Shown here: positions 8,936-19,860 of the stretch, in pieces
Layout of the letters: every line of letters starts with the position of its first letter
Numbering within the stretch: the first letter of the stretch is position 1
Source of the DNA: Caenorhabditis remanei
Lineage: Eukaryota > Nematoda > Chromadorea > Rhabditida > Rhabditidae
Direction: 5' to 3'
Assembly: GCF_010183535.1 (NCBI RefSeq)
Contig: NC_071332.1
Coordinates: forward strand, 18,662,001 to 18,726,000
DNA length: 64,000 nt
Translations under genes and position numbers: made by a program
The notes under the pieces: generated by a model
Told to the model about the DNA's origin: nothing
Seen by the model: the letters and a program-made list of their open reading frames with translations, nothing else
Databases searched by the model: none

Positions 8936-11900
8936 TCGGTTCACGTCGCCTAACGGCGACTAAACCTCCTTTTCTACACCACCCTTCTGGGTGTTACAGC
9001 GCCTACGGCACTTCTCAAACGGTTGAGACTATCGAAGTCTAAGAATCTCTGCTTTTCTGGAACGATTTCGATTCATTACTCTTTTTCTTTTTCTAAATCT
9101 GGGGGAGAGAACTTTTTTTCACGTCCTCAAATGGGTTCGAACAAACTAACTACAGTCAACATTGCCTAATTTGCCAGATCTTGCCGGATCTTTCCTGAAC
9201 GCAAAGAGCTTCTTGGCGTGTCGACTTCCGAATGATTTTGAGGACTGGTAATAGGCCGTCGTTAGCCCGCTGGCGGTCGTTTAGCCGCGTCCGTTCGCCA
9301 CTCGCACGCCTGCGCTCAGTCGTCGCTCGTCCGTAATTGGGACTTGTCGGTCTACCTGTGCTGGGAAGAACGCCGCGACTAAAGAAGAGACGACGCTTTG
9401 TCGATCGTCTCTCCCTTTTCGCGCTGTCAATTCCCCTCTGCTTTATCAGTGTTTCTGGCTCAGAAGAAGTCACTTTGGGAGTTTGGAAGAAAAGTAAGAC
9501 GGGTATCGCGAGAAAATTTTGAAAATTTCTGATTTTTTTGTCCAACTTTGAAGGAATGTGGGCCCATTTGGATCAACAATGGATCCATCACCTGTGTCCT
9601 GAAAACTGCCCGTATCTAATTGTGTTACCGATCAATCTGGAAGGAAAGGAAACGTTTTTAATCCTCGATTTTTTCTTAATCTGATGATAACAAAAAATCT
9701 TTCTCGTCGTTTCTTTTTAGAAACCGATTCGTTTATTTGTGACGCTGACATCACTTTTTCGAATCTATCAACAAAAAAAACCAAAAAGTTTTTTCTCGCC
9801 CCCGGGATTGAACTAAAAACTAACTGTAGTCAACGTTGCATAACTTGCCAGATCGGACGCGGCGACACGCCGTCCACAACCACGCGGCCGACACAGGTAA
9901 AACGGGGAAGCCGAGAAATGGGGTGATCGGCAGCCCGGGGGAGACCTGCCAGGGAACAACTGGCAGTTCAAACCCCGGGCTGCCGGCAGCCTGCCTTTGG
10001 GCTGCTGGCGGTTCAAAATTTGGGCAGCACCCACCCCCTATTATTGGTATTATACTTCGTTCTGAATACGATTTCTACCTAATTAGTCCTATATTTATTG
10101 AACAATGTGTTTTAATGTAATATTGTAATTCCTTCATCGTTCATTTTCCCATATTTTCCGGACTTGTGATTTTTTTTCCGATTTTCACTCAATTTTTTTC
10201 CCATGAAAACAAGTTACGGCAACGGATATGCAGAGAACAAGTGATAAACAGAGTTGATTTTAACTAATCTTCTTTTTGAAACGATAACTTACCGACTTAC
10301 CTCATTTCCAACTGACATTGAAAAATATTAATTTCGTTTCAATAAGAAAGTTAGCGAAACAACCCCATTTTCACTTCGAGTGTTTGAAAAGCGACTTCCG
10401 CCACAAGACTCAAAAAATAAGAATTTTCAACTGATTTTCATATCGGAGCAGTTCAAACTTACTTACTTACTTTTTATCCACCTGAAATCATATATTAGAC
10501 TGTTCCGAAATGAAAATCGAAGGGAAACTCTATTTTGATTTTCGAAAAGCCGATTTTGTTGCCAAAGTCCAAATTTTGTTTCGAAAATAGCTTCCGATAG
10601 TTTTCAATAGATAAATTTAACTTTTCTCTACATTTTGTAACTTGTTTTCAGTGAAAAAACTCGAGTTTAAGCGAAATACGCTTTGAAAATGGGGAAAAAA
10701 TGACTGCCGGCGAATAAAATAAATGTGATGTGGATTTACGGTAAACAACACGCTCGGCCGGGATACCGGAGTGTCGTTGCGCTTTACAGTAGAGGCTTCA
10801 CTGCTTCCCTGGCTGTGAGTCAATTAGTAATTAAAGAACAGATTTCAAACCGAATTTTTCACAGAAAACAAAAAAATCAGAGAAAGAACAGATTGTTTCG
10901 AAAAAAAAAACTTTTCTACAAGTGTCGAAAAACATAGAGTAGTTCCATTGTTCTAACACTTATCAAGATTCCAGAAGTGTAACTGGAAACATTAGGTTGA
11001 TTCATGAGTCATTTAGCACTCTGGCCAAGACTATCTAACATTGGAAATTTGGAAAAACTAAAAAGAATTGAAAGTGACAGTGTATAATTTACCGTAACAC
11101 CTCTAATGAGGTGTCCACAAAGAACTATGTTCAACGCGGTATATCTTTTTTCTTAAAGGAGATATCAAAAAGTTGCCAACAGACAAAACATAGCTGAATA
11201 CTTATAAAATATTTCTTCTGTTGGAAAAAATGTGATAGCTCATGAAGGAGTTGAGATATTGAGCTCCAAACTCTTCCTACTGGGAGCACCTATATTATAG
11301 GTATTACTGTATTTAATCTTGTTATCCTAATCTACATTCCATGAGAACGTTATCTTCTTATCTCTTTTCTTCACTCTATCGGAAATCTGATTACAAGAAC
11401 TTGTTAAAATCACTATAGACATACACCCTGAACCACCATTCGGCCGCCACTGACCTGCCAACAAGCAACCACTGACCAACCCGCGGTTCTTCAGCCGCCG
11501 TTCAGCCTCCAATCAGCCACTTTATCAAAATTATTAAATTTTTAGAAATTAAGACTGTCATTAGACTAGAAAGGATTCTAAGGTATCGTACATAAATTTT
11601 TTTCCACAAAAGTTGCGATTTTCTATAGAATTCTAACAATTTTTACTTTGGACCACTTTTGGACTGTTTGCGGTCTGCCGGCCACCAGTCGGCAACCCTT
11701 CAGCTGTTCGCGGTTTTTCGGCTGCCGACCGGCCATCCTTCGCCTGTTTGCGGTTCTCAAGCCGCCGACCACCCCATTTCTCGGCATCCCCGTTTTACCT
11801 GTGGACAGAAAATGCTTGCCGGAGAAAGGAAAGAAATGACGAAGTTGAGGCCGACAGTTTCACGCCACTTTTTCCGATTTTCATTCCCCTATGCTTTATC

Positions 11901-11965
11901 AGTTTTTCTGGCTCAGAAGACGTAATTTTGAGAATTTTGGAGAAAGAAAAAGACGGGCATTGCTC
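8936..11965. repeat. 3-kb repeat-rich insertion in the duplicated block
   Basis: The paralogous block has only about 105 bp between matching flanks (about 27785-27890); here there are 3 kb. Internal repeats: AACTTGCCAGATC-type sequence at about 9150-9180 and 9825-9855, each next to a B-box-like GTTCGAACC or GTTCAATCCC on the minus strand; GCTTTATCAGT plus CTGGCTCAGAAGA at about 9440 and 11890; an inverted pair (ACAGGTAAAACGGGGA near 9893 and its complement near 11780); and a stem-loop built on GGCAGCCCGGG/CCCGGGCTGCC (about 9930-9985). The stretch TTTACGGTAAACAACACGC near 10736 is shared with the inverted-repeat element at 16063-17130. No gene was recognised. It is probably several nested non-autonomous transposons. 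Confidence 0.55.
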
Positions 11966-12162
11966 AAGAAATATAAAACAGATATAATAAGTAACAAATC
12001 AAACAACGGACAAAGAAGTCTGCAAATAGGAACAGGGAGTGGGAAATAAGAACAACAACAAATTTGGTAGAAAAAACAAAGAGAAGAACAGTTATTTGAA
12101 CCGTTCAAAAAATAATTTTCGAAAGAAAAAAAAAACTAAGAAGACATAAGCATGAATGACAA

Positions 12163-13842
12163 CTAATTTTGCTCAAGATTTGTAGATTCTGGCCAAACGT
12201 AGAAACAAACAGTTCCACGAGTTCCAATTCTGATTGTCGCTGCTCTCCCGTCGTCTCTTGTTATATCATATTCAAAAATAAGCATCTCATCCTCAACCTC
12301 CGAAATGAACTGTTTTATATTTCCTAATGTTCTATCTGTTGTAATGGGAACTTGAACAGCGTTGAGCCCTTTTAGAAGAATATTTATTTCTTCACTGCTT
12401 AGCAATCTTCTTGTCGCCACTTGCAAATATTCCAGTCGATGATTACATTCTTTATTCATCCACAACTTGAAATAGAGGTTTAGATCTTCTAATGTGAAGA
12501 CCGGACCAGGGCTGTGCGAAAAATTTTTCGGACGAAAAATTTTTTCGGTTTTTTCGGTGGTTTTCGAAAAATTTTGAGACGAAAAATTTTTCGGGCCAAA
12601 TTTTCCGAAAAAATTTTACGGCGAAAAATTTTTCGGTCTAAACTTTTCGAAAAAGTTTTTCGGACGAAAAATTTTCGGATAATTTTCGAAAAAACCGTCC
12701 GAAAAATTTTGGAAATTTCGCCTGAAATTTCAAAATTTAAGTTACAAAAATAGTGATTTTTCGATTTTTCCTGAAATTCTGTACTCAAAAACAGGTTTCT
12801 ATCAGTCTTTCTTCGAAATACTTACAGTTTTCACACAAATTCAAGATTTTTGCCTCCGCAAAACACATTTTTCAGGCAGTTTTCTGGAAACTTTTTTTTT
12901 TCGAATTTTTCGGTTTTTTCGGTCAAAACTTTTCGAAAAAAAAAGTTTTTCGATTTTTTTAGGTCCGAAGTTTTCGAAAAAAATAAGTTTTTCGGTTTTT
13001 TCGGTACCAAGATTTCGAAAAAAAAGTTTTTCGAAAATTTTTCGGAAACTATTTTTCGCACAGCCCTGGACCTGGACCTGGAAGCTCCAATGACTTAACG
13101 TTCGTCATCTTCAAATCATTAAGAGAAAACTTCATGCCGTGATTTGGCATGACCCTGTCCCTAAATTTTTTTAAAGTCACGGCGTCAAAATTTCCATCTA
13201 AAATTTCTCGGAAGTCTTTGGGTTTTAGGGCGTGGTAAGAAACAGTAACTGCTGAAGATACTGGTAAAACCATTCTCAGAACTTTTAGAAGCGGCGAATC
13301 CGGAGAGCTGTGGTAGGTGTTCTGAGCAACAACTTCATCAATTTCTGGAAGCTTCGCAAGGAGTCTTGTAAGTTTTCCAAGTAAAATACCGATTTGTGGT
13401 AATTCAACAATTATGAACTGCTTAATCGACTTGCAGTGAGTGACGTCCATAATCGGAAGGAAGTAGTCCAATGGAGGTAGTGCACAGGGCCGCCAAGCGA
13501 TGTAATCGTATTCATGTTTAAAATATACTTCTTTAAAATATACTTCTGGGTATCCAAGGATCAAAATATCCACTTTCAATTCTTTACTATTATCAAAAAA
13601 TACGTTCATCTTGATACTGCTACTATCCAGTATTAAATTGATATACTTACACTTCATTTTGAGAAGTTTCAAGAACATTCTGGCACGTTTGGAGAGAAGA
13701 GAAAGTACAATTCTGAATAAGGAAGCGTACTGTACACAGAAGTCGTATAAATTCTCACTCACCTTTCTACAAATTTCATTTGTTCCAGGACAAGCTTAAG
13801 CACGGGGTACGGAAGACGGAGAAGAGGAAATGAGGTCGTCAT
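12163..13842 (-). pseudogene. F-box/FBA_2 gene interrupted by an inverted-repeat element
   Basis: Exon 1 is 13842-13763 (80 bases, MTTSFPLLRLPYPVLKLVLE), the intron 13762-13713, and exon 2 13712-12163 with a 560-bp insertion at 12508-13067. The insertion follows the codons for SLELPGP, before DLNRYFKLW. The intact paralogue 28066-29171 shows the empty site. Translation through the insertion ends after a few residues (GLCEK), so the FBA_2 domain is lost. The part beyond the insertion stays in register with FYVWPES and ends in NLEQN. One difference from the paralogue next to the insertion is an extra TGGACC. Confidence 0.85.
12508..13067. mobile_element. 560-bp MITE-like element with terminal inverted repeats
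   Basis: Starts AGGGCTGTGCGAAAAA and ends with the complement TTTTTCGCACAGCCCT. It is flanked by GGACC on both sides (12503-12507 and 13068-13072). The interior is almost entirely runs of TTTTTCGG/CCGAAAAA, so it could fold extensively. No transposase. The empty site in 28066-29171 proves it is an insertion. Confidence 0.85.
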
Positions 13843-14034
13843 CTCGGTAGAAGAAGTGGAAGTACAAATGAGGAGGAATCAATGAATGAGGAATCGGTGT
13901 GTGGTGCAGACCGCGACGCACGACCGCGACGCAGCACTCTGGGAAGATTGAGGAGAAGAACAGTGGGGAATAAATAGAGTTGTGTTAATCTTCCCAGAGT
14001 GTCGCGTCGCGGTTGTGCGTCGCACTCTGGTAAG
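13843..14034 (-). promoter_or_regulatory. F-box promoter with two opposed cassette cores
   Basis: The core at 13906-13933 is followed by ACTCTGGGAAG. A second, degraded inverse copy (about 13995-14030) has no gene behind it. It is near-identical to 29172-29363. Confidence 0.6.
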
Positions 14035-14323
14035 GTTTAGGTTATAGAGTCGACAACAATGTATCCAGATAAAAATATTGAGAAGAATAGGCTAGCAACA
14101 CACGACGATCTGGAAAATTGGTAAAATGATTAAAATACAACAACAGGCGAAGGTCACGTGGATTTTTTACTGCAAAAAGCGAGGATTTTTTATCCATTAT
14201 TATTCGTGACCTTCGCCTGTTGTTGTATTTTATTCATTTCACCAAGTTTCAATGTCCTCGTATTCCTATTACTTCTCAATTATTTTTATCTGGATACATT
14301 GTTGTCGACTCTATAACCTAAAC
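14035..14323. mobile_element. Foldback MITE with one altered arm
   Basis: The ends are GTTTAGGTTATAGAG and its complement. This is the paralogue of the near-perfect palindrome at 29364-29657. Here the right arm between about 14235 and 14275 no longer matches the left arm. Confidence 0.75.
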
Positions 14324-14758
14324 TATTCGAAAAAGCAGGTGACGGGTATAATCTTCTCAATACGTTTTCAGATTTAATCGTGAATTTATGGATATTTGAC
14401 AATTTTTGAATTTAAGCACTGCTGAGACAAAGGCTTTTTACAAAAGGTGAGTTGTTAGAAAACCTTTCTTGTAACTAAATGTTCTATTTCAGAAGTCTTA
14501 CGATGGTAAATTCACTGTTGGCTAGACGGAAGTATATTCAGAGGTCTACAAGAGTATTTCTGTGAAAAGCTCCATGATTACTAGAGGCAGTCGGTGTCAT
14601 TGGTTAGGTCAAATATATGGGTCAAACCGGTTTTACTCGAGGTGTACTTCTGGTGGTCATGCTTCGTTTAAAAAAAATATTTTGTTCCACTGCCGATATC
14701 TGTACAACAAAGATGACACGTCTCGCAAACACTCTCGAATTTTTATTTCAGAAACTTG
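14324..14758. other. Duplicated intergenic sequence
   Basis: 14324-14579 matches 29658-29916. From 14580 onward the sequence is instead the start of the duplicated pseudogene block (equal to 22871 onward). The junction lies in GATTACTAGAGG. No gene was seen. Confidence 0.6.
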
Positions 14759-16027
14759 TTAAAACAATAAATTAATAAAACAACAGACTAACAAAACAAT
14801 TAGCAAATACAAACAAATGGAAAGTACATCATAATCTTGGTTCCAATTGAAACTTTTCGAAAAGAAAATGAAAAAAGATTCACAGGAAAGAAGAAAGCAT
14901 AAAAACAGTCGTTCGAAAAGTTCAACACATGAATTGTAAATTGTAGGTTTGATTGAAAACTGATTTGGCTCAATATTTCTTGTATTAGTATTAGTAGATT
15001 CCGGCCAAACGTAGAAACAAACTGTTTCATAATTTGAAATTCGGATTGTTGCTGTTCTCCCGTCAACTCTTGTTATATCAAATTCCCAAGTAATCCTCTC
15101 AAACAAATCCTCCGGAATGAACCGTTTTACATTCCCCAGAACCCGGAATTCTCTCTTTGTTTCAATGGGAACTGAAACAGCGTCGAGTCCTTCCATAATG
15201 AGATCCACACTGGTCTTGTCATATATTCTCACTTCCAAGTATTCCAGTTGATCATTACATGCTTTCTTCGTCCACAACTTGAAATAGCGGTTCAGGTCTC
15301 TTATGTTAAGAGTTACTTTATGAAGCTCAAGTATCTTAGCGTTTGTAATCCACAAATCATTAAGAGTAATCTGGTTGCCGGAATACTTTAAAATCACGGC
15401 GTCGATTTTTTTCTTTTTTCCTTTGAGAATTTCTTTGAGGTGTTTGCGGTTTTGGAATTGATAGGAAATAGTAACTGCAGAGGATAATGGCAAAACAGTT
15501 TTCAGAACCTGAGAAGCTGTCTTTCTTTTTGAAAATATGCTTCGTAAGAAGTAACGTCAGGCCAAATGTGACCAACAACGACTTCATCAATTTTTGGAAG
15601 TTTGGCGACAATTGGGATACTATCGTGTTCAGAAATTTCAGCGACTATGAACTGATTAATCGACTTGCAATGCATGACGTCCATAATTGAAAAGGCATAG
15701 TCTATTGGAAGTGGACTACCGGGGAACCATGAAATAGACATCATATCTCGATATATGAAATTGACTAGCGTCCCCCGCCTCCCGGCGGGCTCCGCAGTAC
15801 TCGGCTGCGCCTCGTGTGCGGTGCTTAGCAAGTTTTAAATTCAAAAATTAGCTTGCTCGATTTGAAGAAAAATGGAAGAACGTCCAGCTTTTGAATTCAA
15901 AACAGACACACCGACTGATACTATTTTCCCCGTATTCGATCAGAACATTCGAAATTTTTACAATATTTCTTTTCATATTCATTTAGAAAGTTCATACAAA
16001 AACAAAAAAAACAAAAACGAATAAGAA

Positions 16028-17150
16028 GGTTTCGAACCCCCAGCCCACCGATTCTCACCCCCGCACAGGTGAACCGCTGTGGATCCTATATGTGATCGCG
16101 CGGTGGCGTATATGCAGCTAGAAAGAATCAGGGTTGTGTCCTATATGTGTCCATATGGATCCACGCGCGGTCGGCCGAAAAGCGTGTGGCGCATATGGAT
16201 CGTATATGGATGATAGCACATCAGCATTAATTCTACCAACCGTATTTGGTTGATTATTCCGTATGAAACACTAGAAAGGCCTAATTCATTGTTGTGATTG
16301 TTATGTAATGCTATAATGTTGTTTTACTTTTCCTTTTTCAACTTGTTCACGTTCCATTTCTCGGACTTGTACATTTTCTCCGTTTTTTCTCAAAGTTCTT
16401 CATTTTTTAACAGATAATGGCAATATTTCGTGAAAAATTGAAAACCACACAGGATTTCATATAAAAATAAAAAATTAGATTGGCGGTTATAAAACAATTT
16501 TTGAAGCACGAGCTTTTCTTTGAGCTCTGAAAGAAAATGATCCCCGTCGATGAAATTCGAAGTCCGGTATTTTGACTTTACTTCGGTATGACAAATACTT
16601 ACCTTCTTACCTTTAAATCCACCTGAAAAAATATGATTTCTTATCATACCGAAGTGAAGCGGAACATCAGACCCGAACTTCTCAACAAAAACTTAAAATT
16701 CTAGTTTCTTGAGAAAACGACAAGTTTTCTATTGAAAAAAGAAATTTCCGCAAATTTAAATATTTTTATTTTTACTTTTGAAATTTGCCATTATCTGTTT
16801 TCAACAAAAATAACTAAGAAATTCGCTGAAAAACTTCGAGAAACGGAGAAAATGGGCCCGGACTTATAAAAAATAATGTCGCGTCGATTTACGGTAAACA
16901 ACACGCCCACGTGTAATTCCGGAGCGTCGTTGCGGCGGCCGGCCGCCACCCTCAAATATGGACCATATATGGAACGTATATGGATGCTATATGGATGCAC
17001 GCGCGGCCAGTACAAGGAAAAGACGACAGCACATATACGCCACACGCGCGGTCCACGTTTTATTTGGGGACACATATAGGACGCTATTCTGGCACCTTCA
17101 CATATAGGATTCCCAGCGGTTCACCTGTGCCGCCCTCTTCCACTGCGCCA
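16028..17150 (-). other. tRNA-like A and B boxes, separated by the nested element
   Basis: On the minus strand TGGCGCAGTGG (17150-17140) matches the RNA polymerase III A box and GGTTCGAAACC (16038-16028) the B box. With the 1,068-bp nested element removed, the two boxes are 44 bases apart start to start, the canonical tRNA spacing. It is likely the head of a tRNA-derived repeat rather than a functional tRNA; no acceptor-stem pairing was checked in full. Confidence 0.5.
16063..17130. mobile_element. 1.07-kb terminal-inverted-repeat element nested in Helitron unit 1
   Basis: Starts GCACAGGTGAACCGCTG and ends with the complement CAGCGGTTCACCTGTGC. The inverted repeat continues inward with CCTATATGTG motifs and several CATATGGAT/ATCCATATA copies near both ends. 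No transposase frame. A core with TTTACGGTAAACAACACGC (near 16890) is shared with the 3-kb insertion near 10736. A target duplication is not clear. It splits a tRNA-like sequence (boxes at 16028-16038 and 17140-17150). Confidence 0.75.
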
Positions 17151-18470
17151 CTTGTGCACAGAAAAACGTGGTCATGGAGAGAATAGAAAAGAGGGGAGAT
17201 CCTCGCAGCAGTACAATGACACATACAATGACAAAATGGTCAGTGTATTCGAAAAAAATGTCAGTGGAGATTCAGGTTTCTCCACAGAATCGTCCGGTGT
17301 CAATATTTTTTGATCGGACTTTTTGGTTCCATTAGATCTCCACAAGTTTAGATCGGTGTCAAAAATTCAGAGCGATTCAGTGAATCCAGTTCCCAGGACA
17401 GCGAATAGAAAAAATCCCAACATGACCGAAAAACCGCGAAAATCACAAAATCCGGTTTTCTGAAAGCTTTATCAGCTAAAAGTATATTGAATTTTACATG
17501 GATCGATAGAGATTTTTTTTCTACACATTTCCTTTTTTTCGGATCCTGAAAATTTTCAAAACTGAGCGAGTTACAGCCGGTCAAAGTTTTGGGCAGAAAA
17601 AGGGGGATCGATCGATAATTGCTCATTTTTTGACTGTGTTTTGAGTATAACTCGAATGCATCATCTCCAATTTGAAATCTGTTTTTTTAGTCACTTCCGC
17701 CATCCCCAGTTACATAACTCTACCAAATTTCAAAGCTCTCGGTTCAAAACAACTCGAGAAATAAGAAGGAAAGTGAAAATTTTGAGAAAAAAAGTCGTTT
17801 CCTTTCTTTTATGGCCATAAATCATATTTTCACAGATTTGTGAATAATTTTTATATGTCTCGATAGCCAGATTTTCAGAGATCTTAAGTTCAAAAAATCC
17901 CCCAGAAATGTTCAAAGCTGAAGCCGTACGAAGTAGGAAACGACGGAAATCGTGAATTTCTCAAGCCATTTATTTGAGCAAAAAAAGTTGTTTTTACTTT
18001 TGTGCTCATAACTCTCTCCCAAGTGCTCCAAATCTATCCCCTGGCAGTCGCCACATCCGTATTAAGTTTTCAAAAACAAACGAAAAAGAACTTTTTGAAA
18101 ATCTCTACAACGAAAAAAGTTATTCAAAAAATGAGTGCGACTCAAAGTTTTTGACAGCATTATCGACACTTTTGGCGAAGCTCCGCCCACCGAAATCGCC
18201 CACCTCATACCTATCGGATTTAAAGAGAGGGGGCGACTAGCGTCCCCCGCCTCCCGGCGGGCTCCGCTAGAAGGGGCTTCGCCCCTTGCGCAGTGCTCAG
18301 CAAGCTTTGAATTTTTGTTCTACGACCATTTTGAAGCAAGTTATGAGAGTTTTTCTATTTTATGTAACCCAAGCAAACAGAATTTCATTACCTTTCGAAT
18401 GGTAGTAAGATGAAGGTTCTACGACAATTTTGAGCCGAGTTAGAAAAAAACAAAAAAATTAGACCAGCCA

Positions 18471-18525
18471 GAAACCCGAACCAAAAACCTCCCCAGCGAC
18501 GCACCACAACACTGCCACTGAGCCA
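18471..18525 (-). other. tRNA-like A and B boxes in Helitron unit 2
   Basis: Minus strand: A box TGGCTCAGTGG (18525-18515) and B box GGTTCGGGTTTC (18482-18471), about 43 bases start to start. Degenerate tRNA-related sequence, possibly an RNA polymerase III promoter. Confidence 0.45.
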
Positions 18526-19805
18526 CACACTCGCTGGTGTGTTGCCACCCAGATGGCGTTTAACTGGTGGGAAGAGGCACGCTTGCTTCGACTCGACCAG
18601 TTGTCTCCTTTCAAAAACGTTCTTCAAAGTTTGGGACCCTATAACTCGGGTCAAAATCAATATTTTTTAAATCTGTTTTTTTCTCCCCCTAGATAATTTT
18701 CCTGGCTAACACATATCAAAAAACCATATTAGCTGGAGAGATGACACTCCAGAGCTAAGCGATATAAGCGAAAAACACGTTTTTTCCACAGCTCAGCTCC
18801 CACTGGACAGTTTTGGCTGAGACTTGATATTCCATTAGATAATTCCGATTTGACCAACATATCAAAAAATCAAAACAACTTTAGTACAAAAATTTTTCAG
18901 GACAGCAAAAATAGTCCGGTGGAGGCCGACTTCAGCAAGGCGTTTTTTTCTCTTTTTCTTCAGACCACCGGCCGTACCGGACGGGGGGTGATTCAAATTA
19001 GGAATTTAACGTAAAAAAATGATTTTCCATCTAATTTTACGTCTAGTTACCAAGTTATATGAAAAAATATTGGGTAGAACTCGAGATAATCAAAGTGAAG
19101 CAAAAAAACCGAAAAATCAAAAAACCTAAAATTCTCTCAAAATAAAAAGTTGCCTCCATTCTATCGATTATAACTCGTTTAGAAGTATAGAATCTCAAAA
19201 AGGGGGTTCTTAATAAAAAAATTGGCCTAAAATTCCCTATCGATTAAAAAAATAAAATCAAAATTTCATCGAGAATCGGAAAAGTTATTAATGGTTCAAA
19301 AGTGGGACAAAAAAATCGACATTTTTTTTCGTTTTTTTCGCCGAATTTGGAGCATAACTCTGCTCTTTTTGAATCCAGAAATATGGATTTTGGCAAAAAG
19401 CAAGAAAAAGTTATTAGCTAAGAAGCTAAAAAAGAATCATTGAAAAATGTAAAGTTTGAACAAAGTTACACTGGCAAAACTGAAAAACAAAATTATCTAC
19501 ACGCGCTTAAGCCCCGCCCACTTTTTTTGGCCCAGCCATACCTACTACCCATTGGGAAAGAAGGTGGTGGACTAGCGTCCCCCGCCTCCCGGCGGGCTCC
19601 GCTAGAAGGGGCTGCGCCCCTTGCGCAGTGCTCAGCAAGCTTTGAATTTTTGTTCTACGACCATTTTGAAGCAAGTTAATTGACTTTTTCTATTTTAAGT
19701 GACCCATGCAAGCAGCATTTCATTAGCTTTCGAATGGTAGTAAGATGAAGGTTCTACGACAATTTTGAGCCGAGTTAAAAAGAAAACAAAAAATTAGACC
19801 AGCCA

Positions 19806-19860
19806 GAAACTCGAACCAAAAACCTCCCCAGCGACGCACCGCAACACTGCCACTGAGCCA
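19806..19860 (-). other. tRNA-like A and B boxes in Helitron unit 3
   Basis: The same arrangement as in unit 2: A box TGGCTCAGTGG (19860-19850) and B box GGTTCGAGTTTC (19817-19806). Confidence 0.45.

Noticed and set aside
18471..18525. Functional tRNA gene
   Set aside because: Only A and B boxes were recognised, with a poor B box and no verified acceptor stem or anticodon. Listed as tRNA-like only.
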